From: Lojkania enalia
Taxonomy: Eukaryota; Ascomycota; Dothideomycetes; Pleosporales
Assembly: GCA_010094045.1 (NCBI GenBank)
Contig: ML986632.1
Span: forward strand, 131,036 to 195,035
DNA: 64,000 nt
Direction: 5' to 3'
The notes beneath the pieces were generated by a model. It ran no database searches. It was not told the DNA's origin and saw only the letters and a list, made by a program, of their open reading frames with translations. Both the position numbers and the translations under genes were made by a program. Numbering within the stretch: the stretch's first letter is position 1; each line of letters opens with the position of its first letter. Positions 1 through 11,607 of the stretch are shown in pieces.

Positions 1-941
1 ACAGACTGAGTGGAACGCTCAGTATAATACCGGGACGTTTTCTCATGATTTCGGCGCTTGAAACCTGGAAACTAAGAACTTTTGAGCGCAGCCCGTCACG
101 TAACAGTGAAGATTGAGCTTTTTAGTGAAACTGGCATTTTCATATTTCCAACACAATTGATCCACTATTTTTGCTCAGTGGCCTCGTCTGCAGTTGAGGT
201 TGCTTGTGGAGCTCTTATTCCCTAACTTGGTATTTCGGTGTTCTAGGTTATTATATTCCTCTTCTGATACCTTCGTTTTGGAGCTGTGGCAGGGTTCGTT
301 TTTAGCGTGGCGTTTGGGAAGCTAGAGTATATCTCTTTTTATATAGTTATGTTCGGTATTGTGATTTCTCTAATGCGCCAGGTTTGGATTGGAGGTTTTG
401 TGTGGATGATTGCCACGACGGTATATGCAATGGCACGAAAAGGGAAGCAAATGCATAAAAGGAGGACAATTAGGTGCGAAACTCAGACCCTAAGTAGTTC
501 TCCATTTGAAACTCGTGCTGCAAGTTGAATGGCCATGATGAATATGAAACGGTTTGGCGCGTGCTCAAGCTTGAAGGCGGAGAGGTCGTTCGGTGCGTAG
601 ATTGGTAATGAAACTGTATATCACCCATTTTTTTTTTTTTGGGTCGTCGACGGATTGTGAAATTTTACATGATTCTTTCCTTGCACTACCGATATCTGAT
701 TTTATGAATTCGAGATGCTGTTTTACAAGATTTCCAATTCTCTTCCCGAGATATGAACGTCTCTAAGAGAAAAGTTGCTCTTTGGTCTTATCAAAAGCGA
801 AATGCAGCAAGTGGTAGTAGTATACGTCCCCGGAGGGAAGGAGCTACGCTATAAGTTTTTAATTCTTCTGGTCGTTGTATTTCTCATTCGCTCCCTACTA
901 AGGCTCATACGACTAGGTGATCGTCCTTTCATTCTTTGATC
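1..941. other. Left-edge spacer, no gene recognised
   Basis: No convincing coding region. An 80-codon open frame at 286-528 begins at GTG, is hydrophobic and has no recognisable family; it is more likely untranslated sequence of a neighbour. A T13 run lies at 628-640, flanked by ACCC and GGGT. Confidence 0.5.
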
Positions 942-2340
942 ATGCCGCCGCACAGTATCTATAAAGAACTTGGTGACGATAAAGCTGTCGATGACGCCAG
1001 TCCTTCACCGCCTCTTCCGTGGGGTTCTCTACCCCATATACCCATTTCGTCTTCAAAAGGGACTCGTCTACAGGCATATTGTTTCGCTTATAGCGCCTCT
1101 TTCGTTTCGTCTCTAATCCTAATCCTCATGCTAGTCTGGCATATAACATATATGCTCATCGAGAAGTCTCCAAGCTTTTGGGATGATGGAATGCCGGAGG
1201 AATGGATGGAATGGTGGGTATCGACCTATTTCACTATCTCGAGAAAAGTACTCTGGACGGCGTTGTTTATCTTTGTACGTATTCCCCCACATGTGGTTAG
1301 GTTTACGAGAGAGCCTTGCTTGCTTCGGTGAGACGTTACTGGGGAATTGCTTACCGGATTGTGAACAGATACCCATGAATGTCTTTCACGCAATTTTCGC
1401 CCTAAATCATTATCACGACCTCCTCGAACACCCTCGCCCACCCCTCACAATCTACGATCCGCAGTACGGCGGGAAGGATATCTGTCAACACACAAATCCA
1501 AACAGCCACTATAAGCCGCCTAAGCACCATCCGTTATTCCACCCTCGGCTTCGGTCTAGGACGCGCTTGCTGCTCCAGTGTGCCTACGATGTTCTTCTCA
1601 TTGCACTCATCGCCCTACTCATAGGTGTGGTACTCAAAGACTCGATACCTGGAGGGACAAGCTCCAAGTTCTGCAATTACGATTTCGTAGTCAATGGAGA
1701 TAGAGCAGGCCTTGTCTGGCAAGACGGTACACTGAGGACAACGAGTGATTGGCCTGGCACCAAATTTGAGGAACTGGCGCCCCCACTAAAGCAGATCAAC
1801 AACTTTTACTTCAGGTGTCGAAAAGCGGCCTACGAAGTAACTAGTACGGGGGCAATAGTCGCGGTCATTGGGTTTATAGTCATGGTCCTCCATACCTTCA
1901 TCACGGCATTCAGGATCTGGGATTACACACATCGTCAGGAAGAGGAGGACACCGAAAATCCGGCACCACCTCCGACTCCAAGAGATCTCGACCCTTCAAC
2001 AGTTGACGAATTACAAGTGCTGAGTGCGTTTACTCATGCTCGTTCGTCGTTTAGACACTCTCACAAGTTCCTAATTTCTACCTCCCATCCTCTTTATCCG
2101 TTGACTTATCCTACGCCGTTTCTTGCGTCTCCTCACGCTTCTCCTGTCCTCCTCCGAAAAGCACTATCCTTCTCGGATCCACTTCCCGTTCGATATCCAC
2201 GTAGCCATTATGCCTCGCGGACTTCGGATACTTACATCCCGCATCTGGGCCAGCGTCCTCCCAGACGCAAAGATACGATGGATAATGCTATGGAAGGGTA
2301 TTCGTGGAAAGAGGCGTTGTTGGAGTGTTTGGTTCCTTAA
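942..2340 (+). CDS. Unknown four-TM membrane protein
   Basis: Two exons, 942-1274 and 1369-2340, give 434 aa. The 94-nt intron has a GTACGT donor, a CTTAC branch-like element and a CAG acceptor, and joins in phase 0. The ATG at 942 is the first in frame. Hydrophobic segments lie near residues 46-73 and 101-122, and two more follow after a hydrophilic Pro/His-rich loop, in the middle of the protein. The last ~120 residues are hydrophilic, Pro- and Ser-rich, and probably cytosolic. I recognise no catalytic motif and no family. The two-exon model is supported because hydrophobic segment two runs smoothly across the splice junction. Function unknown; a membrane location is inferred only from hydropathy. 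Confidence 0.7.
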
Positions 2341-2863
2341 CGGGCTTGCCTAGCGCCTCAGGTCTGCGAATAATTGGCTGGGCGGACTGAGAGCTTGTGG
2401 GGATTCTAGCCAAAGTAGCAAGCAGTTGCATAGTATAAGTTAGTGCAATGAATTTTCCCTAATTCGGGGGTGAAGGAGTGGCTGAGGCCTATGATGTTCA
2501 GAGGAATGCCTGCTAGGAATTAGAATGAAGGCACTACATTTGATACGGTTAGGCCAATATCTGCTTCGCATCCGCGCTTCCCCTATAGAAAAAATGTTAA
2601 TGTGATCGCGTCAGCTGGACGTGGTGATCATGCTCCGGCCCTGGGCAGGCAGATGAGAGCTGCGTGGCTGATGTCTGTGGCAGCGGAGACGCCAAGCCCA
2701 TTAGCCGCACCGCATTCGGCGAGCCCCGTGGCCCGTCCCGTCCATCTATAAACCTTCTAACGTCAACCCGACCCTCACATTCCTAGGCCTCCGTCGCTCC
2801 TTTCTTTCCCGTTATTATCCCTTTTGATTGTCCAAGAGCGCTTTCGCTCTCTCCCTGCCCACC
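2341..2863 (+). other. Spacer and promoter of the phosphatase gene
   Basis: No coding region seen. It holds the 3' end of the four-TM gene and the upstream region of the phosphatase gene, with a CT-rich stretch just before the ATG at 2864. Confidence 0.5.
2747..2752 (+). promoter_or_regulatory. TATA-like box
   Basis: TATAAA lies 112 bp before the ATG at 2864 of the alkaline phosphatase gene, a plausible distance for a fungal core promoter. Sequence match only. Confidence 0.4.
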
Positions 2864-4692
2864 ATGCCGGAGCCACTCTTCTCCAATCGCCCCTCCTCTG
2901 AGCGATCCCGCGACGACCTCGCTGAAGAAGACGCTCTCCTCACCGGCGAGCGGACCGGACACTCATACGGCGACGTCCGATCATGGAAATTTTGGCGCGA
3001 AATTGGCCTCTTCATCTGGGCCGTCATCGCAACTGCGCTCGTTATCGTCCTCGCCGTCATCTACCAGAAAGCCCAAGACCCGAAACACAGCAGTCCGCAC
3101 CCCTTGGGGAAACGCAATCTCATCTTTATGGTATCCGATGGTATGGGGCCGACGAGTCTGAGTTTAACCAGGAGCTTCAAGCAATTCCAGAATGGACTGC
3201 CATATAACCACCAACTGGTTATCGATCAGCATCTGATTGGGCAGTCCCGGACACGCTCGTCCTCGAGCCTGGTTACGGATTCGGCGGCTGGTGCGACGGC
3301 GTTTTCGTGCGGAATGAAGAGCTACAACGGCGCCATTTCTGTACTGCCGAACCATGAACCATGTGGAACTGTCCTGGAGGCAGCGAAGAAAGCCGGCTAT
3401 ATGACGGGATTGGTGGTTACGACGAGGATTACCGATGCGACCCCCGCGTGCTTCGCCGCGCATGTGAATATGCGGGGAGAAGAGGATCGTATTGCTGAGC
3501 AGCTTGTTGGAGATTATCCGCTAGGTAGGGTGGTTGATTTGATGTTTGGTGGCGGGCGATGCCACTTTCTTTCGAATTCGACCGAAAACTCGTGCAGGTC
3601 GGATGATAAGGATATTGTTGCGTTGGCAAAGGCGAACGGATTCAACTATATTTCAGACCGCAAGGGCTTTGATGGCTTAAAAGGCGGAAAGGCTGTCACA
3701 TTCCCATTGCTCGGACTCTTCGCCGATACCGATGTTCCCTACGAGATTGACCGTCGCAACGAGAATGATATCTATCCGTCCTTGCACGAAATGGCAGAAG
3801 CTGCTCTCACAGCTCTCGGCGAGGCCACCAAGGATAGCGAGAAGGGTTTCTTCCTCATGATTGAGGGTAGCCGAATTGACCATGCGGGCCACCACAACGA
3901 TCCCGCGGCGCAGGTTCATGAGGTCCTCGCGTACGACAAAGCATTTGCCAGCGTTCTCAGGTTCCTCGAGAGGGACCCGACAGAGGGCGTTATGGTCTCC
4001 ACGTCCGACCACGAAACTGGCGGGTTGTCTACTGCACGACGTAAGCATTCTCCTTCTAGCATTTCAAGTTATGCTGAATTACCGTTATAGAACTCCACGC
4101 CACCTACCCCGAATACCTCTGGTACCCCGGAGCGCTCGCCAATGCCTCCCACAGCGCGGAACGCCTCGGGCTCGAATATGGGGAATTCCTCTCCAAGAAC
4201 CCGTCTGACGCTGAAAAGACCACTTTCATCAAAAGTTCGGCATCCTCCGGCCTCGGCATTGAAAACATCACCGACGAAGAGGTTTCAAAATTCGTTGAGG
4301 AGCCGGAAATAGCTCTCTATTACTACGCTGATATGATATCCCGCCGCTCACAAACCGGTTGGTCGACCCACGGCCACAGCGCCGCGGACGTAAACATCTA
4401 CTCTTCGGATCCCAAGGCCGCTCTGCCGCTTGTCGGTAACCACGAGAACACCGAGGTTGGCGATTTCCTGCGCGAGTATCTGGGCGTCGATGTCGCAGCC
4501 GTGACGAAAGAACTCAGGGAGAAAGGCGCCAATCTGATGGTCACGGATGCGGATGGGCAGCAGGTGAGTTGGATGGGGAAGCTACCGGAGGAGGGACAGA
4601 GGCTAGATGGGCAGAATCATGTGACGAGTTTTGGGAAGGATTATAGGAAGAGGGGGGTTGTGCATGGGCGAGGGTGTGCTTGTGGACATTGA
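2864..4692 (+). CDS. PHO8: Vacuolar alkaline phosphatase (Pho8 type)
   Basis: Exons 2864-4040 and 4091-4692 (50-nt intron, phase 1) encode 592 aa, close to yeast Pho8 (566 aa). The start is the ATG in context CCCACCATGCC; the frame is open further upstream only through non-ATG codons. Residues about 49-66 form one hydrophobic segment, so it is a type II membrane protein with a short cytosolic tail. Metal and catalytic motifs of the alkaline phosphatase family are present: SDGMG (Asp at 92), TDSAAGATA with the nucleophile Ser at about 140, IDHAGHHND, TSDHETGG just before the intron, and THGHSAADV near the C-terminus. The family hydrolyses phosphomonoesters in the vacuole using two Zn and one Mg ion. 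The gene looks intact. Confidence 0.95.
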
Positions 4693-4792
4693 GCGTTTAT
4701 TGTTCATTTATTTCCTTGAGGTTTGGAACGTATAATGGGCCATGGGGTTTCGGGATTCATTGGCGTATTTTGGGTTGGGTTGGGAATTTATG

Positions 4793-4954
4793 ATACCGAG
4801 CATGTTTGCAAGACTAGTACTAGGTTTTTTTTTTTTTTTTTCTGGGGCGATTGCACGATTGCCTTTGCTCTGTATACCGAGCATGTTTGCAAGACTAGTA
4901 CTAGGTTTGTTGCTGTTTGATTCTGGGGCGATTGCACGATTGCCTTTGCTCTGT
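4793..4954. repeat. 81-bp tandem duplication
   Basis: Two adjacent copies, 4793-4873 and 4874-4954. They share the left 32 bases (ATACCGAGCATG...ACTAGG) and the right 32 or so (TCTGGGGCGATTGC...CTGT). In copy one the middle is a run of 17 T; in copy two it is a mixed T/G-rich stretch of equal length. It lies 100 bp after the phosphatase stop codon, probably in its 3' untranslated region. Confidence 0.9.
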
Positions 4955-5482
4955 AACAGAGGTGTTTACTTGTCCTCTTTGGATCTTAAGCTTTTGATTA
5001 CAAATCCTCCATGATGAGAGTTAGGCACGCCGCGGAGGCTTTGCTATACTCCTCACTCTGCCCTCAATTTTCTTTGTCCGGCTAGGGGCCCGTACAAGGG
5101 CTAGTTCGATATGCACAGTCCAGAATGGACCGTCTGTTGGCACAAGCGTAGTGCGCGTCTCGGTGAGCATTGTCTAGAATAAATGGAATGGAATGTGGCA
5201 CAAGGCGGCCACTCACTCGCTCGCGGCTCCCCGGCGCGGAATTTGGGGGCCCCATTTCCGATACGAGGGTGACCTACATAATCATACATAAATGTGAAGA
5301 GTCTCGTACGATTTTCTTAACCAACCAACCAACCGAAACAAAACAAAACAAACGACTGACCAACTGTTTGCAGCGCAAACGCAGTGCTGCACTGGGTAGG
5401 CGAACAAGACAAAGTAATAATTATTAGTATTGAGAGCCCTGTGTGCTTGAGGGGGGGGGGTTTTTTTTTTATTTAGGCGTTT
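4955..5482. other. Spacer with short simple repeats
   Basis: No gene seen. Simple sequence includes ACCA-type repeats followed by AAAC repeats near 5320-5350, and an abrupt G10T10 block at 5451-5470, 12 bp before the next possible start codon. Confidence 0.6.
5451..5470. repeat. G10T10 homopolymer block
   Basis: Ten G followed directly by ten T on the plus strand, immediately upstream of the methyltransferase reading frame. Confidence 0.9.
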
Positions 5483-6608
5483 ATGTGTTTACTTTGCGCG
5501 TTTTTCAGCGATTGTCTGACTTGGGTTCCATTTTCTGGATACGCGGATCCCTACGCAAGAAATCGGGACATGCGACTGAGAAGCAGGAGCAGGGCGGCCG
5601 CGACGGCGGCGAATAAAATCGCCTCCGCGTCGGTGCAAAGTTGGAATAGTGGGAAAGTCGTGCAGCAGTATACTCGCGTCGAGGACGTGACGCGGCATTT
5701 TGCAGAGAGTGTGGTGAAGAGGTCGGGGATTAGTAGATTTAATGGGGACGCCAATGTGGTTGATCTCGGGACGGGGACTGGAATTGTGGTGGCTAAGATC
5801 TACGAGGCGCTACCGAAGGAGCGGTGGGATGGGATACGGATATTGGGCGGGGATGTGAGTAGGGAGATGTTGGCGTATCTGAAGGGGAGGGCGCAGGTGG
5901 AGGGGTGGAGGGGGTTGGAAACGGAAGTTGTAGATGGGAATGTAGGCCTTTCTGCTCTTCTCTTCTTTATTTTTCTTGTCCTTAGACTCTCTTCTACATT
6001 TCCTGCCTTTTCCTTCTCCATTAAGCTATTTCCTTCTTCAAACCTATACTGGACCGATAACTTACGTAGGCCAGGCCATCGACCTCCCCGCCAATTCATA
6101 CACACATATCTTCTCCACCTTCGGCATATTCCTAATGTCCCCTGCCACCGTTTCAAAATGCTACACCCTCCTCCTTCCAGGCGGCTTCCTCGGCCTAACA
6201 ACGTGGGAAAAACTCGCATGGTACAAGTTGTTCCTCCGCACCTTCAATTCTCTACCAGACCCGCCCTATATGCCCAGCGAACAGCAAATCGAGAGCATTC
6301 TGTACCAGTCATCGAATTGGCAGTCTCCCAAATTCCTAACACAGTGCCTTAAAGATGCGGGATTCAAGAACATAGTCGTAGAGAAGGAGAGCTATAAGGT
6401 GGACGTCGGGGTTCCGAAGGTGTTTGTGGAGAGTATGACGATGCCGTTGAAGATGATTAGTGCGGGTTGGCCTGAGGAAGGGAGGGCGGAGATGCTGGCT
6501 AGGGTAACGGAGAGATTGGAAGAGATTACAATTGAGGAGACGGGAGGTGTGGACAAGTCTTTGGTGTTGGAATTTAGGGGCATTGTTGCTACGGGGTGGA
6601 AGGAGTAA
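5483..6608 (+). CDS. SAM-dependent methyltransferase
   Basis: Exons 5483-5941 and 6075-6608, joined in phase 0 by a 133-nt intron, give 330 aa. Motif I of class I methyltransferases, VVDLGTGTG, lies at residues 92-100 and should bind S-adenosylmethionine. The post-intron part reads as motifs II-IV (AIDLPANSYTHIFSTFGIFL), then LLPGGFLGLTTWE, the usual acidic/hydrophobic order of the fold. The substrate is unknown; small-molecule methylation is typical for fungal proteins of this type. The start is uncertain: ATG 5483 gives a Cys-rich leader, while ATG 5570 gives a more usual N-terminus (301 aa), and an upstream exon is possible. Confidence 0.8.
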
Positions 6609-6777
6609 GAAGATTTAAATAGACCGTTTAGAATAGATGGGTGAGTTAAAGATATTGACCCTAGTCATGTATCAGGAAATGTTAAAATGTGTTGGTCTGG
6701 TTATGGGTATCCTTCGGTTTTGAACTGGCTATCCTGCCACCATAAACGCCATTGCTATGCTGGGATGAGGAATTTGA

Positions 6778-7946
6778 TCAATAAACCGGTTCGGATTCGG
6801 TCTGAAGCCACTCGCCGAAGTATACGCAGGTGCGCGCGGAGATCTCGCCCTCGTCACCGCAGAGCTCGAAGACGGGACAGTTGCCGCAAGGTGCATCGAC
6901 GAAGCCGTTGTAGCTCTCAACTTCCCGGGAGGTTATGCATGTCCTATAGTTTGTACCTGATACCTTCTCCAGCTTCCCATCTAATACCATCATCTCCAGC
7001 AGCTGCTCCATATCTTGTTCGGCAATATTCTTGTCCTTAATGATGCCCATGGACATGATAGCATTACGGACGGATAGGGCAGTAGGATAGTTTTGAATAC
7101 TCCGAGGGACTACCCGCGATCTGTTGGGATACCTAGGCGGCCTATAAGGCCTAATAGGGAGTGCATCCTCAATATCTCGAATGTACCGTTTCTTGCGCGC
7201 AATCGCAGATGTTCTGTCCGAAGTAGGGTATTGATTCCAGTCCATCGGTAGATTAAGACACGTCTCTTTTTGCATGTAGCTTTCAACCACCCTAGAGATG
7301 GTGTCGATGAGGGCAGCGTCAAAGTCTCCTTCAGACTGCCACGGACCGCCTGCGACTTCTTCAGATGGCTGGAGGTGCTTTAAGAGATACATCTTCCGAT
7401 TCGGGAACTTGACGCTCATCACCGACTGCACAAGGTTCTTCGCCTCCAAGCTCTTCAAGCACTTGCTCAGCGCCTGTGCCGTCAGGTTTGTCTTTGCCCT
7501 TAGCGCCTTAGACCAAATGCCCTTGTTCTGTTCTTGGTCGATGTGATGATATAGGATGCGTTCTTCGGGGCTGAGCTGCCGCAACCTAAATTGAGCAAGA
7601 AAAAATAATAATAATTAGACACATATAAGGGAGAAAAAGCACGGACTACTCACTTGTCGGCCTCGTCTCGCGACCTCAGTTTCCAGCACGGCTCATTGTC
7701 GGAAATCATAAGCTTCATGAGATGCCGATCGACAAGCTCTTGAAGAAGCTGTGTTAGTTGCGACGTGGTCTCTGCAACGTGCATGCTGGACAGGTCGCGC
7801 TGGTAGAAGATGGTGCCTTCTGGCGCCTCGGCGCATTTGTTGTACAGCTGGTCGGCGCGGTTCTGATCGAGCGGAGCGGGGGATTCGGCGGGAGCAGCAG
7901 GTTGCGCGCTGCCTTCAACCTTTACGGTGGTTGACGGGGTAGCCAT
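6778..7946 (-). CDS. RPC34: RNA polymerase III subunit RPC34/RPC6
   Basis: Exons 7946-7654 and 7585-6778 on the minus strand (68-nt intron, GTGAGT donor, phase 2) encode 366 aa; yeast Rpc34 is 317 aa. The start is ATG 7946; a frame extending to 7961 begins with GTG. The protein has tandem winged-helix regions; the second exon opens with LRQLSPEERILYHHID and continues with the conserved SVKFPNRKMYLL and YPTSDRTSAI segments. Four cysteines near the C-terminus (about 331, 334, 340 and 351) match the Fe-S cluster positions described for human RPC6. In the family this subunit contacts TFIIIB and helps open promoters of tRNA and 5S genes in the nucleus. It converges with the methyltransferase gene, 169 bp away. 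Confidence 0.93.
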
Positions 7947-9357
7947 CTTGTCTGAGCCCACAGGGAAAGCGTGGTTGTAGCGGTGGAGTAGTAGTAAAGA
8001 CGAAGTGAGGAAGTAGGTGGGCAGCAGAGATTGTTTGGCCGATGCTGGTGAATCAAATGTTTCCTGGTGGGGAACGCAGCATCGGCGAAACTAGCGCGCT
8101 CCGCCGACGCCTGATCACGTGCTCTTCGCCAGTAACAGACCACCTCGGTATGTCGTGGCTACAATGCTGCCATCATTGGAAATTTATTTCGACAACTCGT
8201 GAAATCTTTGCCATCCCAAGAAATCAGAACACCAATGCAGACCCCCTGTTGAGATAAATGTACACTATCTGGGGTAAATCGCGGGCTGGAAACCCCGTGG
8301 GGTTTGCGGTCCGTCCTATTCTCGGCTTCCCCACGCTGACATTCCTCACTCCCCCTCCATCTTCGCCGCCATCAAAGCGTATTCTTGTGACTTTTATGCC
8401 CCGTGTCCACTCAATGTCCAAGGCCTTCATGAGTCAACTATTGCCTTCGGCGACTGGAATCATGACTTGGTCGCCGCTCTCACCTACATGCTCGTCCAAA
8501 CAGATCTATGCGCTACGATCCCTCACTCGGCTAACGATTCGCGAGCTAGGTGGGTTCCACATGTTGGGCGAAACTTTATTCAAGTTCGCTGCCGAGCATC
8601 CCCGGCGAATATCTTGCAGTGGAGAGACCGTCTGCTTGCCTTAACCCTTAAACTGTTACCTACCACGTACTTGATCCGCCTCAACAATCTGCGAGTAGCG
8701 ACCACTTCATGCCAGACGTTTCAAAATCTCCTCTCTAACCTGATTGTAGTGTTTACTGCAACAAACAGTAGCATGCACATCAAATAAGTAGATCTGTACC
8801 CGAGGATGCTCGGGAAACGTGAGCCGAATGCATCTTACCAAGAGCCGGAGAATATCTTCAAGACCCACATATCTCGTGGGGCTTGTACTCTTCCCTAAAT
8901 CTCATGTTCTCCGCAGCTGCACAAGAACAGTGCCCCATCTTAGTTCAGAATTGGTCTTGTCGTAGCTACGTGGAATTCGCCACTCCGTCTATGCAAGTAT
9001 CTCCTCATTATCACCGACATGTGCAGACGTAGAGTATTCACAAATCATGGTTTTGATGGAAACCTTATCTTAACCCTATGCGGCAAGGTTATATTCATGT
9101 AACACGCGGTTTCCCGGACGGAGTGTGGTTCCGCTACGTTGGGAAGCGGGAAGACTAGTGCTCTCATACCATCTAGGCTAGGAGATTCCACAGGCATCCG
9201 TGTTCTCCAGAAGTTTAGCCCCTAGGGTTGGCAGGAAATACTCTGGAGATAAAGGGGCCCCGGATCCTCCATGGCGGGCCTCTGCCAGGCACGATCTTGA
9301 CAATATCCTTTCCTTTCTTTCCTTTCTGGTCAGATTAGGAAACTTTCGGATTTCAAA
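7947..9357. other. 1.4-kb spacer, no gene recognised
   Basis: Short open frames on both strands (for example 8258-8644 and 8467-8787) show no family motifs and have a random-looking composition. The last 60 bases before the MFS gene are TTTC-rich, a common fungal leader feature. Confidence 0.5.
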
Positions 9358-11351
9358 ATGACCGACAAGGAGAATTCCCAAGAGAATGTCACAAATGGGG
9401 GTTCTGGCAATGCCCTCTCGCACCAGAGATCTCATGGCCTTCATCATGATCACGTCGCAGCGGAGGCATTGGGTGGGCATACAAGTTCGTTGCCCAAAGG
9501 ATACTACCGGAGTCTCAACTTCTTTGGCACAGTGATCGTAAGTTTTCAGCATACCACTATCAAAGTTTCTACTTTTCACAGCTGCTCTAGGCTACTTGTC
9601 TTGCACAAATCTCGGGTTATCTGGGTTGGGTACTCCCATCAAACACCTTAGCACTGATCAATGCTGCCATTGGCCCGTCTCCCAACATCATCTGGGTTTC
9701 TATCTCCTGGACAGCAGGATTTGCAGTTGGCTTTACACTCGTGGGTCGGCTCTCAGACATTTTTGGACGACGATGGTTCTTTATTTGCTCCTCCTTTGTT
9801 GGTTTAATTGGAAATATCATTGGAGCTAGTGCTCAGAGCATCGATATGCTAATTGTATGTTTCCTTAACATTTTCTAATCCTATGACACCAGATTGACAA
9901 TAGCAGGCGACAAATTCGATCAATGGACTGGCGGCTGCTGGCCAGCTTTCGTTCCACATTATCCTGGGAGAACTTGTGCCAAACTCATTGCGCGGTCCAG
10001 TCAATGCCTTCGTCTTGTCTACCTCCGTTCCGTTCGCCGTGTTCGGCCCCCCTGTAGCGCGCTCTTTCTACGAGAACACCGCGTTGCAATGGCGCTGGAG
10101 CTATATTTTGGGTGTTATCGTTAACACCCTTGCCGTTCTATTGTACTTTTTCTTCTACCACCCTCCGACTTATGTGAGTTTCCCACTCCCCTATGTCCAC
10201 TAAAGCTTGCTAATACTGTGGAGGAAATGCTTCACGTAGGTGGTAAGTCCAGGCTCAAACAACTGAAGACCCTCGATTGGGTCGGGATTTTCCTCTTCAC
10301 GTCTGGTCTCGTAATTTTTCTGATCGGAATGAACTGGGGCGGATCTACTTATCCTTGGAAGTCTGGACATGTGCTGGGTGCCCTTTTCGCGGGTTTCTTC
10401 ACGCTGGTCATATTCTGCTTTTGGGAAGCATACTGTGGACTCGAATACCCACTCATCCCTATGCATCTCTTCAGAAACATCCAGTACGATGCCCTTGTTG
10501 CATGTGCGAGTTTCGGGGCTGTTGTTTACTATGCCAACACCGTCATATGGCCTACCATGATTGGAGCTCTTTTCACAAACGACATCACGAAGACGGGATG
10601 GCTTTCTGTTAGTAGTTCAAACACAGTACCATTAGCCTCTAGAATTGCTTGCTAACTAACTTAGTGCGCTGTTGGTGGCGGCCTCCTACTTGGCCAAATT
10701 CTCGGAGGCGCTGGTGTCCGGTTCCTTCCCAAAATGAAGATCCAGATGACCGTCGCATCCGTCATCTGCACAGCTTTCGTCGCCGCCTGCGCTGCGTCAA
10801 ACGCAAACACCGAACAACGAACCACCGCCTTCCTCCTCATCGGTACCATTGCTGCGGGTTATATCGAAAATCTGACTCTCAGTACTACAGCCTATCTTTG
10901 GGATCCCGCTGATATTGGCCTTGTCACCGGTGTCCTAGGCGCTATCCGTACCGCAATTTCTGCTGTCGCAACGAGCATGTATTCTTCCATCCTCGCCACT
11001 GAATCCTCAAAATACATTCCCGAATACGTGACACCTGCCGTTTTGAACGCCGGGCTCCCAGAGTCCTCACTTCCAGCTCTCTTTGCCGGGATCACCACAG
11101 GCGACTTCTCCGCTGTGCCGGACATCACTCCTGATATAATCGCAATTGCAGCTGCGGAGGTCAAGCATGCGTACTCGTTATCGTTTAGGACTGTTTTCCT
11201 CTGCACGTTACCCTTTGGGGCCTTGTTGCTTATTGCGGCTGTGATTAGCCCGAATGTGGAGAAGTACTTAACAGATGAGGTAGCAAGGAAGTTGCAGGGT
11301 GGGGAGAAGGGGTCGTCGGATATGCAGAAGGAGGTTGCTGATGACGCCTGA
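9358..11351 (+). CDS. MFS efflux pump, TRI12/siderophore type
   Basis: Five exons, 9358-9537, 9591-9854, 9907-10173, 10224-10607 and 10665-11351, all joined in phase 0, encode 593 aa. Introns are 50-57 nt. The ATG follows TTTCAAA. The protein has a hydrophilic His-rich N-terminus, then about 14 hydrophobic segments. MFS motif A is visible as VGRLSDIFGRRW between TM2 and TM3; GELVPNSLRGPVNAFVLSTS and FLPKMKIQM are further characteristic stretches of the fungal TRI12 family. That family includes proton-driven exporters of sesquiterpene toxins and siderophore transporters; the substrate here is unknown, and no terpene or siderophore synthesis gene lies nearby. Confidence 0.92.
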
Positions 11352-11607
11352 AGCGACTGCATAGAAAGGGTAATTATTTGTATATGTTGGACAAAAGAAT
11401 TTAGAGACTTAGACGAATTAGATTATTCATGAGTTAGCGAATGTTCTTGAGTTTGACGTGGGACGCTGATATGCTAGCATTATATGGATTGCTCGGTAGG
11501 TGTTGGTGCTTTGATGTCACCAAGAGAAAATGTATGGGCTCATACATCACGCTCTTTTGTCCATTATTGCTCATATTCCTGTGTCAATTGCTACAAATGA
11601 TTCATTT

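Noticed and set aside
286..528. Hydrophobic 80-codon frame
   Set aside because: Begins with GTG, no family, and probably untranslated sequence.
4723..5014. Phe-rich short open frames over the tandem repeat
   Set aside because: They arise from the T17 run and the duplicated sequence, not from a gene.
8258..8787. Two plus-strand open frames of 106-128 codons
   Set aside because: No domain, no splice-consistent extension, and composition unlike the real genes nearby.
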